Source of the DNA: Rhizaria sp. SCN 62-66
Taxonomy: Eukaryota; Rhizaria, unplaced
Reading direction: 5' to 3'
Assembly: GCA_001724265.1 (NCBI GenBank)
Contig: MEDY01000336.1
Location: 1 to 43,188 of the forward strand
DNA: 43,188 bases
How positions within the stretch are numbered: position 1 is the first letter of the stretch; each line of letters begins with the position of its first letter. A program made the translations under genes and the position numbers. Positions 33,801 to 42,467 of this stretch are shown here, one piece after another. Below the pieces are notes generated by a model that saw nothing but the letters and a program-made list of their open reading frames with translations, was not told the DNA's origin and searched no databases.

Positions 33801-36800
33801 CCTCCGCGTCCGCTTTTGCACGCGATGCTTTAAGCGGCAGCAGCAGTGCTGACTCCTGCGTGTCAGTCGCGGGACGCGTGTTGAACGCTGCTGAGACGGC
33901 GTTGGTGCTGCCTGCGTTGATTCCTCTGCTCGCGAGCCTCTACTCGCGCCGCCTCGCGGCCGCGGGACTCACCACAGCGCTGCAGGCGCCCGCGGCCGTG
34001 CGCGCACACGAAGAGGCGGAGCGCGATGCCGCGGCCGCAGGCTTACTTGTCACAGCAACGCCTCGCAACGCCATTGTGTGTGTCGCGCCGGTGATGCTCT
34101 CTGCTAATGCCACCAGCGGAGCCCATGACAATTCTCACCGCCATGGTTACGGCCATAGCTACGGCAACTCGCGTGGCAATGGCAGTGGCAGCAACAGCGG
34201 CAGGTCGCTGTCCGCCGCTGGCGCGGCTTCAGGCGCTTCCGCTGTGTCGAGCAGCGCCGGCGCTAGCCCCGCCTCGAGCCGACCCACCAGCAGGCTGAGT
34301 CTCGAGGCGCCCCCGCGTGCGGGCCGATTGTCCCCGACAGGCGGTTACAGCAGTGGCAGCGACGACGACGATCATGACGGTGCCAGTACGCATGATAATG
34401 AGCACGACCTTGACTGCCCCGCGTTCTACGCAGGCAGTACAGACGCAGATTACTTCGCCAACGCTGCAGTCAATGCCCAGTGCGTCTGCGGCGGCGGTGC
34501 GCGCGGCCGCGGCGGTGCCCGTGGCAGCGCCGTCGTCGACGCTGCCGACGACCCCGACGCTCTTGTCCTGCGCTACCGCGCCGCCGCTGCAGCCGGCGCA
34601 CGCCGCCACGCGCTGCGCGTTGGCCGCGCCCGTGCGCATACCGTGCTGCTGGCCACGGCTGCGGAGCTCGGTGGTGGCGCGGCCACGCAGGCGGCAATTT
34701 GTTCAGGCGCCGCGGCGGCGCGAGACGCGCTCGGCGCCATCGGGATTCACGCTGCTCGCACCGCGAGTGCGCGCGCGCGTGCGGCCGAGCTGAGCGCGCT
34801 GATGAACGCTGTCGACGAGACAGGTAGTCTTGTCAAGCTTGCCGGCACTGCGGCCGCGCTTCCGATTGCGCGCTGGATCGCGTCAGTTGCAAGCGCAGTT
34901 GTGGCAGCCGCTGGTAGCGATCCTATGCTGATCACTGTTGCAGCACAAACTGAGGTACGCAAGCACGTATACGACTTCTACTTTCTTTTAATATTAAATC
35001 TTACATTGACTTTGTTTTTAGATGACTTGTGTCTAATCTCACCCTGCCTCTTTGTTGTGATTTTTCTCCACTTATAGCAATTGGCCGTGTCTGGCGCTCT
35101 CGGCGAGACGGCTGCATCTCTGCTGCTCTGGCGTCACCGCTACCGTCTGCTCATTCCCGCGCCCCGCGCCTCTGACTCTTCGTCCGCGGCGAATAACGTC
35201 GGTCCGGGCTTGGGCCCCAACGCCACGGCCGGCGTCGCTGCGACCGCTGCTGCATCGCAGACGCACTACTTGCCGTCACTCGCACTGGGCGGACTTGCGC
35301 GCGCTCTGTCCGCCGCCGCGGCCGCTGCGCCCACGCCCGCACCCGGCTGCGCGTGGCTCCTCTCCAACGCGCTTGGGACAGACGCAGAGAGCAACAACAG
35401 CGTTGCGAGTGCGCGGAGCAAGCCCCGTGCCGTGCTGTACATCTCTGCGGCAGCCGCGCTGCTGCCTCATCTCTCTGCGGTGGCCGCCGTCGTCGCCGCG
35501 TTTGAGGCGCACGTGGCGACGCTGCCGCACGATGTGTTGGCGCAGCTTGGCTGGGACGTGTTCTTGCCCACCGCCGCTGCTGTCACAGGCCCAAATGGCA
35601 CCAACAGTGCAAACGCGCCCGTGATGGCGATGGGCGGCGCAAGCGACGTTGCGGCGACCGTAGCTGGGACTGCAGCCACGCCGTGGCACGAGCGCCTGTT
35701 GGCCGCGCTCGCCGCCCCTGCGCCGGCCGACGTCGCCGCCGCCACGGCGGCTTCCGTGGCTGCAACGCCCGCCGCTGCGGCAAACGCGGCCGCTGCCGCA
35801 GCCGCCACTGCAGCCGCCGCGGCTGCAGCGAGCGCGACGAGTCCCGTGCTGCTGTGTCTGGCAGAGGCGCGCGTAGCACTCGGCTGGGCGCTGCACCGCA
35901 CCGTCGGCTCCACCGTGGCCGCCGCGGACGCCGCCGCCGCGCGCGGGGCCGTTGCCGCAGCAGATGCCGCCGAGTCCGCTGCGCGCCAGCCGCGGCTCCT
36001 GGGCGCGCGCGCGCAGACGCCCGTCGCCTCGGCGCGCGCCCGCAGGCGTGGCGCCATCGCGTTGCGCTTTACTGCCGCAATGACTACCGCGCTCAGCAGT
36101 ACCGCGACCCGTGGCGCCGGAACAAGCAACGTTTCCGGTCCTGCTATGGCGGCGGCGTTGCTGCGGGCCGCGTATGTCGCTGCGCGCGCGGTGCCGTCGC
36201 TCACGCCGCGGTGGTTCCAGGCGCCCGCAGCCTTCCTCGTCGCCGCCGCCACTGCGGCCGGCCATGGCAGGGGCGCGGACAAGGACAGAAGCAGGGCTGG
36301 CCGTGGCCGCAGAGGCGCGCCCACACTGGCGGCGGCTGCGGGCACGCACGCGCAGCAGCGGCACTGGGGCCCTGCGCCTGCAGCGACCGCGGGCACGAGC
36401 GCGAGCGCGAACGCCACCGCTGCTGCCTCCGCGGCGGCAGCGGCCAAGGGAGAGGCTCGGTGGACCGCGGAGGCCGCGCTTGTCAAGGCGATGAGCGCGA
36501 CTCTCGGCACGGACAACAACGCGCACAGCGCGACTAATCCCGGTGCGCGCGATGTCGGCGCCGGTCGCGCGTCGCAGCGGCTGGCGCACGTCGTGATCGG
36601 CATGCACACGCGTAACTTCCCGGCCTTCGTGGCGCACGCGCTTTCGACCGCAGCTGCGTCCGTTAACGCAAATATTGCGATCAATCGCAGCAACAGCGAC
36701 GGTAACGGTAACAGCCATGAGAAGCCTAACAGTGTCGTTACTAGATCAAAGGCAAATGCCAGTGCGCGTGCGCAGATGTGGGGCGGTGTGGTGCCGGTGC

Positions 36801-39175
36801 TGCTCGCGCGCGCGCTGGCGGCCGAGCGCGCGGCCGTGTCCGCCGCAGTACAGCGCGGCTGGGTGCGCGCGCTCGTTGCGGTCAACGCACTGCCTGCGTC
36901 TGCCTTGACAGACTCTGTCTTTGCGAACAGCAACGCTAACAGCGGCCTAGAGGCCGGGCACTATGGCGAGGCAGATAGTGCCTTTAGTGGCTCTGTTGCG
37001 CCCACAGCCACTAGCACGACTACCGCAGCGCCGAACTCGGGCACCGGCGCTTCTGCGACTGCTGGTGGCAGTGCTGCCAGTGCCAAGAAGCCTGCTCGCC
37101 ACGCCACAGCTAAGCTGGCCAACGCAACCTCAACCGCGGGCCTGCCTGTGGCTGCTGCTCCGATTGCAGAGCTCAGTCTCGCCGGCTCCGCGCCGGTCCC
37201 ATCGTCCGCGGCGACCGCGGCCGAGGTCGGCGCGCTGTCTGCGCTTGCGGAGGCGTGGATCGGCGAAGTCGACACCGAGCTGCTCGCCGCGGCGCGCCTG
37301 TCCGCGCCCACGGGTGGCACTGAGGACGCCGCCGCGGGACAGCAGCGCGCGCTCGCCACGCGCAGGCACGCACAGCTGCACGCAGCGCGCCTCGCCCTGC
37401 AGCGCGCGGCCGCCGCGGTGCGCACGCTCCAGGGCATAACGCCGTCCGACTGCGGCGCTCTGGGCGCCACCGACAACGCGCTCGTGGCCGTTCCCAGCAA
37501 GGGCGGCGCGCTATCGCTGCGCGCGCTGTCCGAGGCTGAGGGCCGCATGCTCGCTGCGGGCGTCAACACGCTCGCCATGGCGCCCGGCGCGCGCGCAGAC
37601 GCTGCGGCCGCCCCGCGCCCGCCGCGCCAGGGCGTCGCGCTGGCGGCCGCGACGGGCGCCGCGGGATCCGGCACGGCGCCCGTGGCCGCCGTGGAGCCCC
37701 GCATGTTGCTGCTCGACGGCTCCGCGGTGCCCGCGCCCGTCTCGGCGCGCGACGCCGCGGCGCGCATGGCGCGGTCTGCGGCCTTCGGACTGCCCGTGCG
37801 CCCACTGCCTTCTGCAACGGCGGCCGCGGCGGCCGCGGAGTCGGCTGCCGCGGCGCGCAGCGCGGCTGCTGCGGCGGCCGCGGCTGCGACGACTGGCAAT
37901 GACGGCGCGACCGCGGTCGGCGTGGCTGGGGCCGACCTCGCTGTGCTGGCGCACACTGCATCGCGCGGCTTTAATGTCTTCGGCAACAGCAGTAGCACGG
38001 GCTCTCTTGTTCACGTGACTGCTGTGAGTGCTGGCGTTGCAAACAACAACAATAGCGGGGACAGCACGATGCTGGTTCAGTCAGGCACGCGTGCGGGTTG
38101 GCTGTCGTTTAACGAAGGAGCCAACAAGCGTCCTCTCATTGCAAACAACGCCAACACTAGCGCAGGCTCCCACACCGCAAGTCCGAGTGCGCAGGGCAAC
38201 GAAGATGCTCTTATGTTGCTTGCATCCGCCTTTCCATCACTCGCGCTTACCGCAGGCGCGCCCCCCGCGGCCGCGCGCGCGCTGGCCGCCGCCGGCCTCT
38301 CGCTTCGCCCCTACGCGGCTCCTGCACTGGGGCCCGCGCGCCCCTTTGCGCCCGCCCGCTCGGGCCTCGGCGGTGGCGCGGCCGCCGCGCCGGGAGCACA
38401 CGGAGCGGCGCACGGCACGGGCCCCGGCGTCGGCGTAGTGGCGCGCACGTGGGAGCGCGACGACGCGCGCGACTGGGAAACGGGCGCGCTGCTCTCGCTC
38501 GTCGCGCTGGGCACCTCGGCCGCCGCGCCGCTCGCCGGGCTCTGGCACGGGCTTGCGGGCGCTGCTGACGACGGCGCGGCCGAGGGCGGCGCGATCGAGT
38601 CGCCCCGTTGGCCGCCGACGGCCGCCGCGTCTACCGGTGAACAGCATCACAGTCCGCACCTGTCCTCGGCGCCGGCACACGTGCCCGTGAGTGCGTATCT
38701 GCCGAGTTCGCGCCAAGACCGCGTAGTGAGCGTGGCCGTGCCGCCGCCGCTGCCGCCCGCGCTTGCGGGTACGGGGCCGCTGTCGCGCCCGGGCGCTACG
38801 TCCACCGCCGCGGTGGCGGGGGCGAGGCTGCCGCGCGCGCTCAGGCGGGCGCTCGCGCCGACACTGGTGCGCTCCGCGGTGCTCCCGATCGCCGGTTCTG
38901 GCCACCACGGCAGCCACGGCATGAGCACTGCAGCCGAGAGTACCGACGCTGCGAGTGCAAGTGCGACCGGGGACAGGCTCACGCTGCCCTCGATCTTCCA
39001 GCCGTCCGGCAACGCTGCCAACGCCCCGCTACCGCTGACGCGCGGTGCAGAGGCGAGCGAGCGGCTGCGGCCCTTCACGCGGTACTACATGGACCCCGCG
39101 GCGGTGAGCACCGTTACGGCGCAGCTCGTGGCCGCAGCGAAGGCCGCCAAGGATGCGGGCAAGCACGTGGAATGA
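18809..39175 (+). CDS. Giant Ala-rich low-complexity protein with N-terminal TPRs and two in-frame UAG codons
   Basis: Modelled as two exons, 18809-34954 and 35078-39175; the intron is GTACGC...CCACTTATAG, 123 nt, phase 0. This gives 6,747 codons ending in TGA, interrupted only by UAG at 20972-20974 (codon 722) and 22418-22420 (codon 1204). Coding-like sequence continues in the same frame after each UAG, so one gene is preferred over three. Residues about 265-395 hold three TPR motifs (e.g. YDEARADAHAALRRNPRNDA, YEQAISDARRSLRLNPANEA), a protein-interaction fold. The rest is dominated by Ala, Ser, Gly, Thr and Asn: long poly-Ala helices, Asn/Ser patches, an acidic block (about 2505-2550), QH repeats, Arg/Ser stretches. 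I recognise no catalytic domain, signal peptide or convincing membrane segment in the exons. Function unknown; a scaffold is conceivable from TPRs plus disorder. If UAG is a normal stop, the first product would be 721 aa. Confidence is for a single gene. Confidence 0.7.
20972..20974 (+). other. In-frame UAG codon 1 in the giant reading frame
   Basis: Context CAA CTA TAG AAT GAC. The frame continues without a gap in GC-rich coding-like sequence (Asn-Asp-Thr-Ala-Asn-Ala-Asp). The next in-frame ATG is at 21122. No GTAYG donor lies within about 300 nt upstream that would splice it out and keep the frame. Confidence 0.85.
22418..22420 (+). other. In-frame UAG codon 2 in the giant reading frame
   Basis: Context GCC CTT GCT TAG GGC CGT. 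The next in-frame ATG is only at 23312, so 297 open codons follow with no possible AUG start. This argues against an independent downstream gene starting here. Confidence 0.85.
25629..25672 (+). repeat. CAG/CAC trinucleotide run coding Gln-His repeats
   Basis: Mixed CAG, CAT and CAC codons encode an alternating Gln/His stretch in the giant protein. It is a trinucleotide tract likely to vary in length. Confidence 0.8.
26320..26460 (+). repeat. Acidic Asp/Glu low-complexity block
   Basis: GAG/GAC/GAT-rich tract encoding a run almost wholly of Asp and Glu, with isolated Tyr, Phe, Gln, Lys and Leu, at about residues 2505-2550 of the giant protein. It contrasts sharply with the poly-Ala segment (about 26580-26720) that soon follows. 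Confidence 0.8.
26585..26722 (+). repeat. Poly-alanine coding tract (GCN repeats)
   Basis: Nearly continuous Ala codons with mixed third bases (GCG, GCT, GCA, GCC), interrupted by a few Thr, Gly, Glu and Ser. The mixed codons suggest selection on or long persistence of the Ala run rather than one recent trinucleotide expansion. Confidence 0.8.
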
Positions 39176-39944
39176 ATGGTTCCGCGTGTTAGTCGACATC
39201 GTGATAACAGTCGAAAGCAAAACTAAGCATTGTGAAGTCCGAGACAATGCTCAAAATCAATAACTCACATTTTTATGTTTCTATAGCTTGATATCCAGAA
39301 TATACCACTCTTAATAATAATACACATAACTTTCTTCATTCTCTGTGATCGCAAACATCATTGCAGCAACCGACACGACGAACCGTGTGGACTAAGTCAA
39401 GTTAATAGTGTGAGGACTCACACAGTGTTCTAAATATAGATCGGGTTGTATTTGACCACAATTGAGTGAGAACCAGAGTTGAAGTTGTTAAAAGTGAGAG
39501 GATGTTGATGTGACCGTATAATTTAAGTAACGATTGTTCGTAAAACGTAACAAGTTGCACAGGAACTCTGAATTGGTGTAAGTAGGTAAATTCAGTAGCA
39601 AAAAGCAGTCTGAGACACTAACTAAGACTGTGACTTTAAAATTGTGATTATGATGAGGGTATGGAGGTAAATATATGAAAATTAAGAACATTAGACTCAA
39701 AACAGACCAAGAAAGTGAAACAAGAACAAATACATATCCAAGAGCAAGTGCTATAACAAAGACCAAGAAAAATTTGGAGTAATAGCACTAAGCGGCGCAG
39801 ACAGGCCGAATAGAAAGGTGCACTGGGTAACTCGTGTGACTTTCCTTGTTGCCTTTTACTGCGTCATAAGTGCAAACCATGTCAACTTGGGCTCACTCGC
39901 TTACACATCAGTGTGCGCTGCTGTCACATGTTGCCGCTGTCGCT
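39176..39944. other. Convergent intergenic region
   Basis: AT-rich spacer between the giant gene (plus) and the ARF-like gene (minus), which converge here. It holds both 3' flanks. The plus strand is A-rich at 39490-39790. No gene or unambiguous polyadenylation hexamer seen. Confidence 0.45.
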
Positions 39945-40854
39945 TCAGTTCTTCTGCAGCGCGGCGCGCGCGTACTCGGCGAAGGGTCCCTTGCCGCTGG
40001 CGGGGAGCACGGGCGGCGGAGGGTGCGGGTGCTTCTTGACCCTGTTCTCGACGCCGCGCGCGACAGTCTCGGCGTCGACCGTCTCCGCGGGCGCGAGCGA
40101 GTAGTGCGTCAGCCACTGCAGCAGCACGTCGATGCCAGCGCCCGTCTTGGCCGTCGTCGGGATCACCGCGTACAGACGCTCGAAGCGCTCGAAGCCGAGG
40201 CCTGTGCCAAAGTAGTGTGCGTGAGAGGCGCGTGAGGGCGGTGAGACAGAACAGCAAAACAAAATATAGTGAAGCAAAATAGAGGAGGGTGGGAGTATAA
40301 AACGTGAGTTATATGCAAGGTGTCTAAGGTTGATGATAAAACAAAAGCGTCAATGGAGATATCCATTGGAAATTGTAAAAGTGACGTGGCAAGTCGCTCC
40401 GTAACGACACATGAAGCAATGAGAATGTATCGAGTCCGTGAGACGTACGTTGAGCAAGGACTTGCGGCGACACCGCGTACTCTGAATCCTGCTTGTTTGC
40501 GAGCACGATGACGGGGACCCCAGCGAGGGCCTCTTCGTGGAGCACCTTAGCGAGCTCTTCCTTGGCGCTGTCAATGCGCTCCGTGTCGCTCGAGTCGACG
40601 ACGTAGATGATGGCGCCCGTGCCTGTGCCAAAGTAGTTGCGCCAGAAGGGCCGCAGAGTGTCCTGCCCGCCCACGTCCCAAAAGGAGAACTTCAACGAGG
40701 CGTGCTTGAGTGTGGCGACGTTATACGTCAGCGTTGGCCCTTGCTCCACGGATAGACGGCCCAGCTTCTGCAGGACGGTGGTTTTTCCCGCGGCATCAAT
40801 GCCCAGGATAACCACGCGGCGGGAACTCTGATCTACGGAGCTTGACCCACCCAT
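39945..40854 (-). CDS. ARF/ARL-family small GTPase
   Basis: Two exons on the minus strand: 40854-40449 and 40201-39945, giving 220 aa; the intron is GTACGT...GGCACAG, 247 nt, splitting an Arg codon. Gly2 and Ser6 in MGGSSS form an N-myristoylation motif, as in ARF/ARL1 proteins. GTPase motifs: P-loop GIDAAGKT (18-25), switch I Thr in GPTLTYN (about 41), G3 WDVGGQ (59-64) followed by the ARF-type DTLRPFWRNYF, IIYVVDSSD, G4 NKQD (120-123), and G5-like TTAKTG in exon 2. The body is about 180 residues as usual, plus an unusual extension of about 40 residues rich in Pro/His and basic residues (RVKKHPHPPPPVLPASGKGP). It should be a membrane-associated switch in vesicle traffic or organelle/cilium biology. 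It looks closest to the ARF/ARL1/ARL3 group, but I cannot assign a subfamily. Stop TGA. Confidence 0.95.
40200..40637. repeat. 17-nt exact repeat shared by exon 1 and the 3' splice site of the ARL gene
   Basis: GCCTGTGCCAAAGTAGT occurs at 40200-40216 and 40621-40637 (plus-strand reading). On the coding strand one copy codes YFGTG in exon 1 after the switch II region. The other forms the last bases of the intron, including its CACAG acceptor, plus the first exon 2 bases. Confidence 0.95.
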
Positions 40855-41392
40855 GATGGGGTGAAAGATGAACGAAAGACGCGAAAAAGGGGGCGCGAGT
40901 GCCTGAAACGGGGCAACTGGAGGAACTTCAGAAAGCTGTTCGAAGCCGCGGGGGGAGAATGCGCGATGTGAGGCAGAACCGTGAACTCAAGCAATTTAAT
41001 TAGAATATTTTGATTGTGAGATTTATTTTAAACCAGAAATTCTGCTACATTCAACATTGGCGCTGCAAATAGTGCACTTTGGTCTAACGAAAATCATCGA
41101 CACTTGCTAGTAGTGATCGGTCAACGCTGGAAGGGCTGGACTGGGACGGCTAATGCGCGATGGTCAATGCGTGTGTGAGAGATGTAGAAGAGCTGGCCAA
41201 GGATGCGTGTAATTGCTCCGTTATTATTGAGCGCCGTTTGCTCCTATTCCATGATTATTTTACCTCTTCTGACTGACTGTGCTGGGTCCACCGGGGAATG
41301 GTGAACAGGTACTCCACAAAACGCACTCGTGACTTGTCACTCCAAGTTATCATGACATTAGAAAGCCTTCAACGATAAATAAGCTCTGAATT

Positions 41393-41850
41393 ATGCTTTG
41401 TGTAGCACAACGTACACCCGATCATTGGCGGGCGTACATCGGGACATCGACAACATTAATACACGCTCCTGCAGTTACCGTGTTGGACCAACATTGGCAC
41501 CACTCTGTTACACGTAGATCTACGTGTGTGGAAATCAGAAACTTTGTTGCAATGCTCTGCGCTGCCGTCTGTCAGCGTTCAGCCTCCACTGAAGCAACTG
41601 ACTCTGATGCAAATTCTCAACGAAGAAGATCGCGGAGACAAATTTGGTAACGTTGCGTAACTAACCCCTGATGACGACGCCACTACCGTATCCACTGTTG
41701 CATCGGCTGATGCACGTGTTTCCTTGTCAATTGGCACTCTTGTAACCTCTGTGAATACGGCCTCTCGAACAGCTGCGTCCTCCGACGCTACGTCTGAGCC
41801 CGACTGTTCGTCTGTGGCAAGCTGCGCTTCGCGCCGTCGCGTAGACTGAG
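41393..41850 (+). pseudogene. Possible degraded coding remnant (two frames)
   Basis: An open frame at 41393-41650 ends in a Ser/Asp/Arg-rich stretch (STEATDSDANSQRRRSRR). Directly after, in another frame (about 41661-41850), an open stretch encodes Ala/Ser/Thr/Asp-rich sequence (DDDATTVSTVASADARVSLS) ending in SRRRVD and TGA. The composition is like the low-complexity parts of the window's real genes and unlike the surrounding AT-rich DNA. A frame change plus stops between them suggests a decayed gene or an unrecognised spliced small gene. No family is recognised. Confidence 0.3.
41510..41527. repeat. Perfect 18-bp palindrome
   Basis: ACACGTAGATCTACGTGT equals its own reverse complement. It could be a site for a dimeric DNA-binding protein; there is no loop, so an RNA hairpin is unlikely. 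Confidence 0.6.
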
Positions 41851-42173
41851 CGCGCGCTTATCTTTTGCAAGTCGAAGCCTCACACAACGTTGCCTCAAAG
41901 TTAGAGATGTATGCCATATGTGTTATTCAGGTTGAGTATGTTATGCTGAGTCTCTTATACTCATCTCGTTTCCATTTGCCCCTGGAAACGACCTGCATCG
42001 TCAGTATTTTAGCAGTTATATGACTCAAATTGGAAGTCTTTAAGTTCAAATAATCATTTTATCAATTTAAAGTGGCCTTGAATGAAGTAGAAATAAATAA
42101 TTTTAACGAACAATCACGCTTAGCATGAAATATGAATCAAGATCTGAAATCATTTTTTTTTGTGGTGGACCGA

Positions 42174-42214
42174 TGACTGTGAGCCGGCTGAAGCTGACAG
42201 ATCGCTCACGGTCA
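42174..42214 (+). repeat. Hairpin-forming inverted repeat
   Basis: TGACTGTGAGC (42174-42184) can pair with GCTCACGGTCA (42204-42214), giving 11 pairs including one G-T wobble, around a 19-nt loop. It sits just after a T-rich tract, 250-300 bp upstream of the right-edge gene. It could be a structured leader or a small RNA; no family is recognised. Confidence 0.35.
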
Positions 42215-42467
42215 GGCGGCTAAAGTTCAAAGCAGTGGTTGAGGAGTCGAGAGGGACCGAACGGACGACAAAAAGTGTCTTTGTTACCGAATCAAAACGA
42301 TTTCTCCGCTCTCATGCCTAAAATAAGATAAAATACGTATGGGCTGACTTTGTTTTTTGGCGTCATGCGTCCTGTGGCCTCTCTTTCTCTCGATTTATGC
42401 CCTACTTCATGGCTCGTCTCTCACCCCCCTTTGGCTCCTCGTCTGCTTCCTTGTCCCCCTTGTACAG

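Larger units (their letters stand above)
40855..42467. other. Long intergenic region between ARL and the right-edge gene
   Basis: About 1.6 kb, mostly AT-rich, with the divergent promoters of the ARL gene (minus) and the right-edge secretory gene (plus). It contains a possible degraded coding remnant (41393-41850), an 18-bp palindrome (41510-41527) and a hairpin (42174-42214), each listed separately. The right end is a C/T-rich leader ending TTGTACAG just before the ATG at 42468. Confidence 0.45.
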
